Positions 1 to 8,551 of a DNA stretch of 64,000 nt are shown here, in pieces. Under the pieces are notes generated by a model. That model had not been told where the DNA came from and made no database searches. It saw only the letters and a program-made list of their open reading frames with translations. The first letter of the stretch is position 1; each line of letters opens with the position of its first letter. The position numbers were made by a program, and so were the translations under genes. The stretch is taken from positions 81,572 to 145,571 of the forward strand of contig DFXE01000017.1 in assembly GCA_002381645.1 (NCBI GenBank), given 5' to 3'. This DNA is from Bacteroidales bacterium UBA4116. GTDB taxonomy: Bacteria > Bacteroidota > Bacteroidia > Bacteroidales > Tannerellaceae.

Positions 1-446
1 AGGGAATGTTACAACTTATCCAGGATGCTATTGTAGAAAATCTGTTATTTGGCTATAATGTTAAACTGGAAGGTATCGGCACATTCACGATTTCCTTAAA
101 ATGCCCTCCGCTGATGGATAAGAAAAAAGTCAGGTCAGAAGCCGTCAGTTTCAGGGATGTAAAGTTCCGTTCATCTCTAAAGCTACGCCAACGGCTAACG
201 GGTATGCGTGTTTACCGGGCGAGAGAAGTAGCGCGCAAAATTTTTAGTTTGGAAGAATGTGAAAACAGACTGATGGATTATTTTGAAAATAACTTCTACA
301 TTACAGGACGTATCTATATGACTTTAAATCATTGTTGCAAAACAAAAGCTGCTGCTCACCTGAAACAATTCCGGCAGGAAGGTAAAATCGTCAGGCAAGG
401 ATACGGTCCCACAACATTTTACACCAAGGCGATGTCGGAGGAATAA
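1..446 (+). CDS. HU-family DNA-binding protein, 5' end cut by window
   Basis: The reading frame is open to the first bases of the window, so the true start lies upstream and the Met at base 6 is probably internal. The visible N-terminal part matches the arm and body of the Bacteroidales HU-like family (an 'LEGIGTFTISLKC' stretch, then 'FRDVKFRSS'), which usually has about 30-60 more residues in front. The C-terminal half (visible residues 80-140) looks like a small helical winged-helix-like extension ('YITGRIYMTLNHCCKTKAAAH...FRQEGKI'), as is common in this family. Expected role: non-specific or architectural DNA binding in the cytoplasm. No neighbour gives a more specific function. Confident in the family, not in the role. 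Confidence 0.8.
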   Translation, partial: GMLQLIQDAIVENLLFGYNVKLEGIGTFTISLKCPPLMDKKKVRSEAVSFRDVKFRSSLKLRQRLTGMRVYRAREVARKIFSLEECENRLMDYFENNFYITGRIYMTLNHCCKTKAAAHLKQFRQEGKIVRQGYGPTTFYTKAMSEE

Positions 447-612
447 TTGAATAACTGAGTAATTCAATAACAGAATAAATGAGTAACTGAATAATTCACT
501 AAATGTTTAGCTTAGTAACATAAATAAGATAATATCTTAGTCAATCCGTTATTAAATTATTAGATCATTCTGTTACTCAGTTATTGAATTATTCAATTAT
601 TGAATTATTAAT
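446..612. repeat. AT-rich imperfect inverted repeat between HU-like gene and pepP
   Basis: The left arm (about 446-525) is built from words such as GAATAACTGAGTAATTCAATAAC and shorter variants. The right arm (about 568-600) carries CTGTTACTCAGTTATTGAA, the reverse complement of left-arm words. The two can fold into a long imperfect stem-loop. Other stem-loops made of repeated short words lie at 19587-19688 and 57055-57130. Function unknown; no coding potential seen. Confidence 0.6.
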
Positions 613-620
613 TAACTTTG
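613..620 (+). promoter_or_regulatory. -7 box (TAACTTTG) for pepP
   Basis: TAACTTTG fits the Bacteroidota primary-sigma -7 consensus TAnnTTTG and lies 27 bases before the pepP ATG. No good -33 TTG sits at the usual 19-21 base spacing, so this rests on the -7 box alone. Confidence 0.4.
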
Positions 621-647
621 CGAATCATGAAATAAATTTCAATATAT

Positions 648-2435
648 ATGAAAACACACATAAGAGAACGTATTGTCGCTTTGCGCGATGCTATGAAAAA
701 ACATCAGATCGATGCTTATATCATTCCAAGTTCAGACGCACATTTAAGCGAGTATGTGCCTGCGCGTTGGAAATCACGCGAATGGATATCCGGATTTACG
801 GGCTCTGCCGGTACAGTTGTCGTAACGGCTGATAAAGCAGGATTATGGACAGACTCGCGTTATTTCCTGCAGGCTACCGATCAACTGAACGGTACGGGTA
901 TTGACTTATATAAATTGATGCTTCCGGAAACGCCTTCCATTCATGAGTTCCTGCTGCATGAACTAAAAGAGGGATTGACCGTAGGGCTGGATGGTGGCTC
1001 GTATAGCGCAGCTGATTCACGAACCCTTCAGACGGTTTTAGCTAAAAAGGGTATCAAGCTTAACACCTCTGTAGACCTGATCAATAATATATGGGAAGAC
1101 CGTCCTGCTATTCCCGGTAATAAAATATTTGAGTTACCGGTCGAAATCACCGGTCAATCCGTTAGCGATAAGCTGGATGCTATCAACAATCAACTTCGTA
1201 AAGACGGTGCGGACTGTCTCATTTTAGCTGCTCTCGATGAGGTAGCGTGGACATTCAATATCCGTGGGAACGATGTGGCGTATAATCCGGTTGCCGTCAG
1301 TTACGCATTTATTTCGGAAGAAGAATCGGTATTATTTATCGGGCCGGATAAATTAACGACTGAAATAGCCGACCATTTAAAAAAGGAAGGTGTTACCCTC
1401 GCCGACTACGGCAAGGTAAAATCATACCTTTCACGCTTGCCGGAAACAACACATATTTTCCTTGATCCGGGAAAGACGAATGTGAGTTTATTTAATGCAA
1501 TACCAAAAAACTGTGTAAAAATAGAAGGTATCACACCTGCAAATCATTTGAAAAGTATCAAGAACGAAACGGAGATCGAAGGTTTTCGCAATGCTTTGGT
1601 GAAAGACGGTATTGCGCTTACCCGCTTTTATATATGGCTGGAGAAGCAATTAGCTTCCGGAGCCAAAGAAACTGAAATAAGTATTTCCGAAAAACTGTCG
1701 TCTTTACGGGCTGAACAACCTTTATACGTCTCCGATAGTTTTAATACCATATGCGGATATGCCGGACATGGGGCAATTGTACATTACAGCGCCACACCGG
1801 AGACCGACGCTACAATCAGGGCGGAAGGTATTTTATTAATGGACTCGGGTGCACAATATCTCGACGGTACGACGGATATAACCCGTACTGTTGCATTAAG
1901 CGAACCGACGGAAACCATGAAGAAAGACTTCACCCGTGTGCTGAAAGGACATATAAGTCTTGCAAAATGCAAGTTTCCGGTAGGTATGCGCGGTTCACAA
2001 CTGGATATACTTGCCCGTAAGGCGTTATGGGATGCTGGTATAAATTATCTGCATGGAACCGGACACGGTATAGGCCACTGCCTCAACGTACATGAAGGTC
2101 CGCAGAGTATCCGCATGGAAGAGAACCCGGTAACACTCAAACCCGGTATGGTAATGAGCAATGAACCGGCTATGTACCGCACGAATGAATATGGTATCCG
2201 TACGGAAAATATGATGGTCATACGCGAAGACAGCGAAACGGAATACGGTAAATTCCTTTCGTTCGAAACGCTTACTTTATGTTATATCGACACCAACCTG
2301 GTGATCGTACCGATGCTTTCCGCCCGCGAACATGCGTGGCTGAACAAATATCATCAATTGGTGTATGACAAATTAAGCCCGCATCTCACAGAAGAAGAGG
2401 CGGCATGGCTGAAGGAGAAAACACGTGAAATTTAA
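648..2435 (+). CDS. pepP: Xaa-Pro aminopeptidase (aminopeptidase P family, M24B)
   Basis: Removes an N-terminal residue that precedes proline, using two metal ions. The protein has 595 residues, the long three-domain form: two creatinase-like N-terminal domains (about 1-300) and a pita-bread catalytic domain (about 310-540), followed by a C-terminal extension typical of this subfamily. All metal ligands are visible: D399 and D410 in 'DSGAQYLDGTTDITRT', H473 in 'GTGHGIGH', E506 in 'NEPAMY' and E520 in 'RTEN'. There is no signal peptide, so it is cytoplasmic. The ATG at 648 follows a TAnnTTTG box by 27 bases. The downstream small genes follow at short spacing, so co-transcription is possible. 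Confidence 0.93.
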   Translation: MKTHIRERIVALRDAMKKHQIDAYIIPSSDAHLSEYVPARWKSREWISGFTGSAGTVVVTADKAGLWTDSRYFLQATDQLNGTGIDLYKLMLPETPSIHEFLLHELKEGLTVGLDGGSYSAADSRTLQTVLAKKGIKLNTSVDLINNIWEDRPAIPGNKIFELPVEITGQSVSDKLDAINNQLRKDGADCLILAALDEVAWTFNIRGNDVAYNPVAVSYAFISEEESVLFIGPDKLTTEIADHLKKEGVTLADYGKVKSYLSRLPETTHIFLDPGKTNVSLFNAIPKNCVKIEGITPANHLKSIKNETEIEGFRNALVKDGIALTRFYIWLEKQLASGAKETEISISEKLSSLRAEQPLYVSDSFNTICGYAGHGAIVHYSATPETDATIRAEGILLMDSGAQYLDGTTDITRTVALSEPTETMKKDFTRVLKGHISLAKCKFPVGMRGSQLDILARKALWDAGINYLHGTGHGIGHCLNVHEGPQSIRMEENPVTLKPGMVMSNEPAMYRTNEYGIRTENMMVIREDSETEYGKFLSFETLTLCYIDTNLVIVPMLSAREHAWLNKYHQLVYDKLSPHLTEEEAAWLKEKTREI

Positions 2436-2450
2436 TAATACATTTTTTAT

Positions 2451-2660
2451 ATGGAAAGAATCAAAACTTTTGTTTCAGAAAATAAAGACAGGGATGACAT
2501 GGTAGGAGATTTGTGTAAAGATTTATATGGTGATACTGATTTTAAAAATAAAAAAAACGATACCGAAAGAAGAAAGTATATAGAATGGATCGGTGAAATT
2601 CATCCCCATACTAAAGAATCTGTCACGCTTTTTTTTGAAGAATACAAAAACAAATATTAG
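2451..2660 (+). CDS. Small YozE/SAM-like protein
   Basis: A 69-residue, highly charged cytoplasmic protein with no signal peptide or membrane segment. The pattern 'GDLCKDLYGDTDFKNKKND' followed by a 'YIEWIGE' helix resembles the YozE SAM-like fold family (short helical proteins of about 70 residues, function unknown). It starts 15 bases after the pepP stop and ends 5 bases before the next gene, so it is probably read in one transcript with both. The family match is by eye and uncertain; the existence of the gene is well supported by its tight packing and codon use. Confidence 0.6.
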   Translation: MERIKTFVSENKDRDDMVGDLCKDLYGDTDFKNKKNDTERRKYIEWIGEIHPHTKESVTLFFEEYKNKY

Positions 2661-2665
2661 TTAAA

Positions 2666-3193
2666 ATGGCTATTATTAAATCAGTGAGAGGGTTTACTCC
2701 CAAGATCGGAAGAGATACTTACCTTGCAGATAATGCAGTGGTTATAGGCGATGTTGAAATGGGTGAAGATTGCAGCATTTGGTTCGGAACAGTTTTGCGC
2801 GGCGATGTAAATTCCATTCGAATAGGTAACGGGGTAAACATTCAGGACGGTTCGGTTCTGCATACCCTATATGAAAAATCTATTATAGAAATAGGTAATG
2901 ATGTATCAGTAGGTCATAACGTTACTATTCATGGCGCTAAAATATGCGACGGTGCACTGATAGGTATGGGGTCGGTAGTTTTAGACCATGCCGTAATCGG
3001 TGAGGGGGCCATTATTGCTGCGGGATCGGTTGTATTAAGTAATACCATTGTAGAGCCTGGCAGCATATATGCTGGGGTACCGGCTAAATTTGTCAAAAAG
3101 GTAGACCCTGAGCAGTCGAAGGAAATAAATCAAAAGATCGCAATGAATTATCATATGTATTCGTCGTGGTATAAAGAAGAGGAAAATAAGTAA
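2666..3193 (+). CDS. Gamma-carbonic-anhydrase-like hexapeptide protein
   Basis: A 175-residue left-handed beta-helix protein of the gamma carbonic anhydrase / YrdA / PaaY family. Hexapeptide repeats run from about residue 15 to 140. Candidate zinc ligands are the His in 'SVLHT' and the two in 'VGHNVTIHGAKI', the usual three-His arrangement of the family. Cytoplasmic. Many members bind metal but lack measured carbonic anhydrase activity, so the reaction is not certain. It starts 5 bases after the SAM-like gene and is followed after 5 bases by a serine hydrolase gene, consistent with an operon. Confidence 0.88.
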   Translation: MAIIKSVRGFTPKIGRDTYLADNAVVIGDVEMGEDCSIWFGTVLRGDVNSIRIGNGVNIQDGSVLHTLYEKSIIEIGNDVSVGHNVTIHGAKICDGALIGMGSVVLDHAVIGEGAIIAAGSVVLSNTIVEPGSIYAGVPAKFVKKVDPEQSKEINQKIAMNYHMYSSWYKEEENK

Positions 3194-3198
3194 TTAAT

Positions 3199-4359
3199 AT
3201 GAAGAAGGCAGGGGTCGCAATCCTTATCGTGTTTTGTTTAATAGGAGGTTTCTTAGCGTTGCCGTCGAATTACTATTTGCGCCGTGCAATAGTACATCTC
3301 CTGCCTAAAATAGACCAATATCCCATTTTTGATAATCGGATAGTTAAAGCTGGCTCTCCCGTACCGTGGGATACCTCGGATGAATATAATAGGTTATCAC
3401 TTCCGCAGGAGTCAATCCCTCTGTTTGATCAATACGGAACGATCGCTTTTGTTGTGATCAAAGACGGAAAATTGCTTTTCGAAGAATATTGGGAGGGGTA
3501 TTCACCCCAATCACACAGTAATTCATTCTCCATGGCTAAAAGCATCATCTCACTTGCTGTAGGTTGTGCTATAGATGATGGCTTTATCCGCAGTGTGGAT
3601 CAGCCTGTAAAAGATTTTTTCCCTGAATTCCAAGGGTATAACGGGAAAACGCTTACTATCCGGCATCTGCTTACGATGAGCGCCGGAGTAGATTTCGAGG
3701 AAGCTTATTCGTCACCCTTCTCTCCTACCACAAAACTTTATTACGGCAATGACTTACATAATATCACTTTTGGTATGGAAGAGATTGAAGAGCCGGAAGT
3801 AAATTTTATCTATCAAAGCGGAGTAACGCAATTATTAGCTTTTATTGTGGAGAAAGCAACCGGCGAAACAATCAGTCAATATGTTTCCGGAAAATTATGG
3901 ACGCCTATGCATGCCGAAGAAGATGCACTCTGGAGCTTAGATAAAAAAGACGGAATTGAAAAGGCATATTGCTGTTTTAACAGTAATGCGCGTGATTTCG
4001 CCCGTTTCGGTCAGCTTCTGCTTAACAACGGCAGGTGGGACAACAGACAATTGATTTCAGCTACATATCTTCATGACGCATTATTTCCGGACAGTACCCT
4101 GTGTTTCATTGGTCATAATGAACCGAACCGTTCTTACGGTTATCAGTTCTGGTACCTTACCTTTCAGGGGATTCCTGTGCATTATATGCGCGGAATTTTA
4201 GGGCAATATATATTCGCAATCCCTGAAAAAAATGCTGTTATTGTAAGATTAGGGCATAAAAGAAGTGAAACACGCACTACACAACATTATCCCGATGATA
4301 TCGACATCTGGCTGAATGCAGGATTAAAGATCATTGATGAATCAACAACTAATAATTAA
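3199..4359 (+). CDS. Serine hydrolase, class C beta-lactamase / penicillin-binding fold
   Basis: A 386-residue protein with an N-terminal hydrophobic segment (residues 4-21) that acts as signal or anchor, placing the domain in the periplasm. The catalytic SxxK motif is S111-M-A-K114, and the second motif is Y205-Q-S207 (YxS rather than YxN). The fold spans about residues 75-370. Members of this family include beta-lactamases, D-amino-acid peptidases and esterases; the sequence does not decide among them. The start is 5 bases after the previous stop. Confidence 0.85.
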   Translation: MKKAGVAILIVFCLIGGFLALPSNYYLRRAIVHLLPKIDQYPIFDNRIVKAGSPVPWDTSDEYNRLSLPQESIPLFDQYGTIAFVVIKDGKLLFEEYWEGYSPQSHSNSFSMAKSIISLAVGCAIDDGFIRSVDQPVKDFFPEFQGYNGKTLTIRHLLTMSAGVDFEEAYSSPFSPTTKLYYGNDLHNITFGMEEIEEPEVNFIYQSGVTQLLAFIVEKATGETISQYVSGKLWTPMHAEEDALWSLDKKDGIEKAYCCFNSNARDFARFGQLLLNNGRWDNRQLISATYLHDALFPDSTLCFIGHNEPNRSYGYQFWYLTFQGIPVHYMRGILGQYIFAIPEKNAVIVRLGHKRSETRTTQHYPDDIDIWLNAGLKIIDESTTNN

Positions 4360-4390
4360 AGCAAATCTCTAAATTTAAAACAGCAAATAC

Positions 4391-5509
4391 ATGAAGTCGA
4401 CCGTAGCAATAATTATCTTTTGCCTTAGCCTGTTTGTTACTTCCTGCAATACATCTTCTACCCAATCGGAAGAGAGGGAGATCAATTATGATCCGCCGGT
4501 TTCTTTTGATCCGCCGTCATATGTGTGTTACAGGGCGCCTGTCACCATTACAATCGATGGAGTATTATCTCCGGAAGAGTGGGATTTAATTCCCTGGACA
4601 TCTTATTTTGTAGATATTGAAGGAGATAAGATGCCACAACCCTACTTGCAGACAAGGGTAAAAATGACTTACGACGACGAAGGGTTCTATATTGCCGCCC
4701 TATTGGAAGAGCCGCATATATGGACGGATATTACGGAACATGATGCCGTCATCTACCAGAATAATAATTTCGAGTTTTTCCTGAATCCTTCAAACGATAC
4801 GCACAATTATGTGGAATACGAAGTAAATGCATTAGGCACCGAATGGGATCTGTTTCTTACTAAACCTTATCGTGATGAGGGTAGCATAGTATTAAATAAT
4901 TGGGAATTCATGGGTATGAAGTCGGCTGTATATGTAGATGGCACTTTGAATAATCCTATTGACACCGATACGGCATGGAGTGTTGAAATATTCCTTCCCT
5001 GGAATACCATTTATCAGTTGGTACCCGGTAAAAATAAACCCGTAGCAGGAGACCAGATTCGTGTTAATTTCTCCCGTGTGGAATGGAAAACAGCGATACA
5101 GGAAGAACAATATGTCAAAATACCATTTGAAGGTGAGGACAAAATTCGGGAACATAATTGGGTATGGGCTCCAACCGGGATCATTAATATACATTTGCCG
5201 GAATTTTGGGGATTTGTACAGATATCCGATTATCAGGCAGGTACCGGAGAAGATACATTTGTAAAACATGCGGATGAAGAAACAAAATGGACATTACGCA
5301 ATCTCTATTATCGTCAGCGGCAATACGCAGAAAAATTCGGCAGATATGCAACAGCAATTACTGATCTGAAACCGGAAGAGGTATGTACGGAAGAGATTGC
5401 CGCACAACTGACATTAAGCAATACCCCTTCCATGTATGAGATCACCCTCCCTTCTCCCAACGGCAGGGTATGGCGTATCCGTCAGGACGGGCTGGTATGG
5501 AGCAATTAA
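4391..5509 (+). CDS. CBM9-like carbohydrate-binding lipoprotein
   Basis: A 372-residue secreted lipoprotein: the signal peptide ends in 'LFVTSC' with C19 as the lipid-bearing residue. Residues about 45-270 resemble the family 9-like carbohydrate-binding module, with 'ITIDGVLSPEEWD' at its start and conserved aromatic residues (for example 'NNFEFFLNP', 'VEYEVNALGTEWDL'). It carries no recognisable catalytic domain. Such proteins are common in Bacteroidota and are thought to bind sugars at the surface or in the periplasm; the ligand is unknown. It starts 31 bases after the serine hydrolase and ends next to a convergent alpha/beta hydrolase gene. Confidence 0.82.
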   Translation: MKSTVAIIIFCLSLFVTSCNTSSTQSEEREINYDPPVSFDPPSYVCYRAPVTITIDGVLSPEEWDLIPWTSYFVDIEGDKMPQPYLQTRVKMTYDDEGFYIAALLEEPHIWTDITEHDAVIYQNNNFEFFLNPSNDTHNYVEYEVNALGTEWDLFLTKPYRDEGSIVLNNWEFMGMKSAVYVDGTLNNPIDTDTAWSVEIFLPWNTIYQLVPGKNKPVAGDQIRVNFSRVEWKTAIQEEQYVKIPFEGEDKIREHNWVWAPTGIINIHLPEFWGFVQISDYQAGTGEDTFVKHADEETKWTLRNLYYRQRQYAEKFGRYATAITDLKPEEVCTEEIAAQLTLSNTPSMYEITLPSPNGRVWRIRQDGLVWSN

Positions 5510-6865
5510 TCATTTAAGCCCGTTTATCCATTTGGCTATATCTTCTAAAGGCTCCTGGTTAAAGGTTTCGTCTATCGATCCGTATTCGTTAGGCAAACCC
5601 GTTACCGCCGTCTGGAAAAGATGGTTCAGGTTGAAATAAGGTTTTGTTTCAACCTCTTTATTTCCATTTGCTTTGATACCGCTCAATATGGCTGATAGAT
5701 TTTCTCCGGAAGGAACCTGCAGGTCACGCATCCCGTTCAAAGCTAAAACCGGACATTTAATATTTTTGAAATACTTTTCCGGATCATATTTCAGGAAACT
5801 GACAATTTCCGGAGATGCCAATTGCTGTATTGCCGGTTCGATCTGTTTTTGCATTGGGGTACCACTAAACAAATTCGTGATCTCTTGCCTCAACTGGTGC
5901 ACGTTTTTTGCTGCAACGGCAATTTGTTGAGCCTGTGTCATGTAATCGTTAAACTGATCGATATATTCTTTCGGTATGCCGGATGCTTCAAATAACGCCT
6001 GCCTCTGAATTTTCAACAACTCCGGGCCATTTATACCAGGGCCGGCAAGACTTACAATAAAGGCAGTTTTATCTTCAGCTGCCAGCATAAAAGCGATTGC
6101 TCCTCCTTCACTGTGTCCTATTATACCTATCTTTTCCTTATTAATTTCTTTTCTTGTCTTAAGGTATTCGATTGCTGAACCAGCATCCGATGCAAAATCC
6201 TCCATTGTTGCTATCTCGTAATTACCTTGCGATTGCCCAACTCCCCTGTCGTCATACCGTAAAACTGCAATTCCTTGTTGGGTCAGATAATCAGCCAGCA
6301 CTAAAAAAGGTTTATGCCCCATGATCTCTTCATCTCTGTTTTGCGGACCGCTGCCCGATACCAGAACAACAGCAGTATAATTATCAAATGAACGCGGCAT
6401 GGTTAAAGTTCCTGCTAATTGTACACCGGCCGAGTGATTACGGAATGATACTTCTTCTGTCCGGTATGGAAAAGGGGGGATAGGTTCCTGAGGTCGTTTT
6501 ACAGCAACTATTTCCTCACGCGATAAATTCAGTTCAAAACTTTGATTCATCTGAGAAAACGTACCCTCAATCCTTCCCTCTTTATTCAGCGTACCTTTGT
6601 AACTGAAATTAATTGCGGTTATCTCGATAGACAGGTTATTATTTTCGTATGTAATTGTTGAAAATGGAATTTCCTGACTGCTTTGATCAGGACTTACCAT
6701 AACACCAGTATACACATCTCCTGACTTACGGATATCAAAAATAATCCGTAAATTCATTCCCTGCGTTTCCATTTTACCATACCATTTTCCGGTGACGTCA
6801 GGTTGCGAAGAACAAGCAGTCAAAGAACAACATAAAAGTATAATTAAAAAAAATAATTGTTTCAT
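5510..6865 (-). CDS. Alpha/beta hydrolase lipoprotein
   Basis: A 451-residue protein read from the ATG at 6865; this start puts a clean lipoprotein signal peptide first ('CCSLTACSSQ', C18), whereas the longer frame only adds seven residues before it. Residues about 20-130 form a beta-rich domain ('VTGKWYGKMETQGMNLRIIF') and residues 150-451 an alpha/beta hydrolase of the dienelactone-hydrolase-like group. The oxyanion region is 'LVSGSGPQNRDEE', 'RYDDRGVGQS' precedes the nucleophile elbow 'GHSEGG', and 'LNHLFQ' near the C-terminus supplies the likely catalytic His. Probably a periplasmic esterase or peptidase; substrate unknown. It converges with the CBM9-like gene with no gap between stops. 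Confidence 0.88.
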   Translation of the reverse strand: MKQLFFLIILLCCSLTACSSQPDVTGKWYGKMETQGMNLRIIFDIRKSGDVYTGVMVSPDQSSQEIPFSTITYENNNLSIEITAINFSYKGTLNKEGRIEGTFSQMNQSFELNLSREEIVAVKRPQEPIPPFPYRTEEVSFRNHSAGVQLAGTLTMPRSFDNYTAVVLVSGSGPQNRDEEIMGHKPFLVLADYLTQQGIAVLRYDDRGVGQSQGNYEIATMEDFASDAGSAIEYLKTRKEINKEKIGIIGHSEGGAIAFMLAAEDKTAFIVSLAGPGINGPELLKIQRQALFEASGIPKEYIDQFNDYMTQAQQIAVAAKNVHQLRQEITNLFSGTPMQKQIEPAIQQLASPEIVSFLKYDPEKYFKNIKCPVLALNGMRDLQVPSGENLSAILSGIKANGNKEVETKPYFNLNHLFQTAVTGLPNEYGSIDETFNQEPLEDIAKWINGLK

Positions 6866-6905
6866 ATCAGATGGATGTATCAGCATTTCGATAATTAGTC
6901 AGCAT

Positions 6906-6913
6906 CAAAGTTA
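6906..6913 (-). promoter_or_regulatory. -7 box (TAACTTTG) for alpha/beta hydrolase
   Basis: On the minus strand 6913-6906 reads TAACTTTG, matching TAnnTTTG. Transcription would start near 6899, about 34 bases before the ATG at 6865. A second match, TATATTTG at 6933-6926, lies 20 bases further upstream. Confidence 0.4.
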
Positions 6914-7030
6914 TGTTTGCTTTTGCAAATATAATAATCCCTGCTATTTTTCGCTTATTATATTATGTATATTAACTTATCTATTAATTATAACCAAACC
7001 TTACAAAGAATAATTTTAGATATAAATACA

Positions 7031-7038
7031 TACCTTTG
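7031..7038 (+). promoter_or_regulatory. -7 box (TACCTTTG) for C1B peptidase
   Basis: TACCTTTG fits TAnnTTTG and is 22 bases before the ATG at 7061. This supports 7061 as the start, because an ATG at 6965 would lie upstream of the promoter. Confidence 0.5.
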
Positions 7039-7060
7039 TTGTAAAAATAAAATATGTATC

Positions 7061-8461
7061 ATGAAAAGTAACAAACTTTGGATAGCGCTGTTTGCTATAG
7101 GCATAACCCTATCCGTACACGGTCAAAATGCTGCAGGGGGCATATCAGTACAAATGCTGCAGGAAATCCGGCAATCATACAAAGGTACTCCCACTGATAA
7201 AGCCATAAGAAACGCCATTACAAATAACGAGATTAATAAACTCGCCGTAAACCTGGAAAGCAAGAACCATTTTGATACCTATTTCTCCGACAAGGTAAAT
7301 AGCAAGGGAATTACCAATCAGAAATCCTCCGGACGCTGTTGGCTATTCACGGGGCTGAACGTTTTCCGTTCAAAAATAATCTCAAAATATAATTTAAATG
7401 ATTTCCAGTTTTCACATAATTATCCTTTTTTCTGGGATCAACTTGAAAAAGCGAATTTATTTCTTCAGGGAATTATCGATACTCGTGAAAGACCTATGGA
7501 TGACAAAATAGTGGAATGGTTATTTAAAAACCCGTTAAGCGATGGCGGACAGTTCACAGGCGTAGCCGATATTCTTACCAAGTACGGTGTTGTACCGGCC
7601 GATGTAATGGTTGAAACATACAGTAGTGAAAATACGCGTCAGATGGCAAACCTGATATCTTTAAAATTAAAAGAGTTCGGCTTACAACTGCGTGAGCAAT
7701 CCGGCAAAGGTGTTAAAGCAGCTGACCTTGAAAAGAAGAAAACCGAAATGCTTGGAACCGTTTACCGTATGCTGGTATTAACATTAGGGGAACCACCTGC
7801 TACATTTACATGGACCTTAAAAGATGCAAAAGGAAACCCGCTATCTACCAAACAATATACGCCGCAATCATTTTACCAGGAATTCATTGGTGCAGACTTA
7901 AAGAACAACTATGTCATGCTGATGAATGATCCTACGCGCGAGTATTATAAATTATACGAAATAGATTTCGACCGCCATGCTTACGACGGAAAGAACTGGA
8001 CCTACGTAAATCTTCCGGTTGAAGATATTAAAGAAATGGCTATTAAATCCATTAAAGATAGCACAATGATGTATTTCTCATGCGATGTTGGTAAATTCTT
8101 GGATCGTGAACGGGGGATATTGGACGTGAATTTTTTTGATTATGGTTCTTTAATGGGCACACCTTTCGGAATGAATAAGAAACAACGTATCCAGACGTTC
8201 AGCAGCGGTTCATCACACGCCATGACTTTAATGGCGGTAGACCTCGACACGAATGGAAAACCCAGGAAATGGATGGTCGAAAACAGTTGGGGTCCGGGAG
8301 TAAACAACGGACATTTAATCATGACCGACGAATGGTTCAACGAATATATGTTCCGTTTAGTGGTAGAAAATAAATATATAACCGATAAGATAAAAGAAGT
8401 ATTGAAACAAACTCCTACCCGATTACCGGCATGGGATCCGATGTTTGCTGAAGAAGAATAA
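7061..8461 (+). CDS. Secreted C1B cysteine peptidase (bleomycin hydrolase / PepC family)
   Basis: A 466-residue papain-like peptidase. The start at 7061 gives a signal peptide ending at 'SVHGQ' (about residue 21), so unlike most bleomycin hydrolases it is exported. Catalytic residues are all present: Q87 and C93 in 'NQKSSGRCW', H386 in 'SSHAMTLMAVD' and N408 in 'VENSWG'. The length and the C-terminal arm fit the C1B family, which forms hexameric self-compartmentalised aminopeptidases. Probably degrades peptides in the periplasm. It is transcribed alone, with its own TAnnTTTG box and a strong terminator after it. Confidence 0.92.
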   Translation: MKSNKLWIALFAIGITLSVHGQNAAGGISVQMLQEIRQSYKGTPTDKAIRNAITNNEINKLAVNLESKNHFDTYFSDKVNSKGITNQKSSGRCWLFTGLNVFRSKIISKYNLNDFQFSHNYPFFWDQLEKANLFLQGIIDTRERPMDDKIVEWLFKNPLSDGGQFTGVADILTKYGVVPADVMVETYSSENTRQMANLISLKLKEFGLQLREQSGKGVKAADLEKKKTEMLGTVYRMLVLTLGEPPATFTWTLKDAKGNPLSTKQYTPQSFYQEFIGADLKNNYVMLMNDPTREYYKLYEIDFDRHAYDGKNWTYVNLPVEDIKEMAIKSIKDSTMMYFSCDVGKFLDRERGILDVNFFDYGSLMGTPFGMNKKQRIQTFSSGSSHAMTLMAVDLDTNGKPRKWMVENSWGPGVNNGHLIMTDEWFNEYMFRLVVENKYITDKIKEVLKQTPTRLPAWDPMFAEEE

Positions 8462-8483
8462 AAATTATAGTATAGGATGGGAA

Positions 8484-8520
8484 AAAGAAGGATTCCGAAT
8501 ATGGAATCCTTCTTTATTTT
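8484..8520. terminator. Bidirectional terminator hairpin
   Basis: A perfect 13-bp stem (8484-8496 with 8503-8515) and a 6-base loop, with an A-run on one side and a T-rich stretch on the other. It lies between the stops of the convergent C1B peptidase and susD genes and could serve both. Confidence 0.85.
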
Positions 8521-8551
8521 TATACTTATTATTAACAGTTCTCCATTTAAC

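Noticed and set aside
584..832. 82-residue open frame overlapping the pepP start
   Set aside because: It runs out of frame through the repeat region and into pepP, has no family features, and its composition follows from the pepP frame.
6965..7060. Longer start for the C1B peptidase
   Set aside because: It would lie upstream of the promoter box at 7031 and hide the clean signal peptide that begins at 7061.
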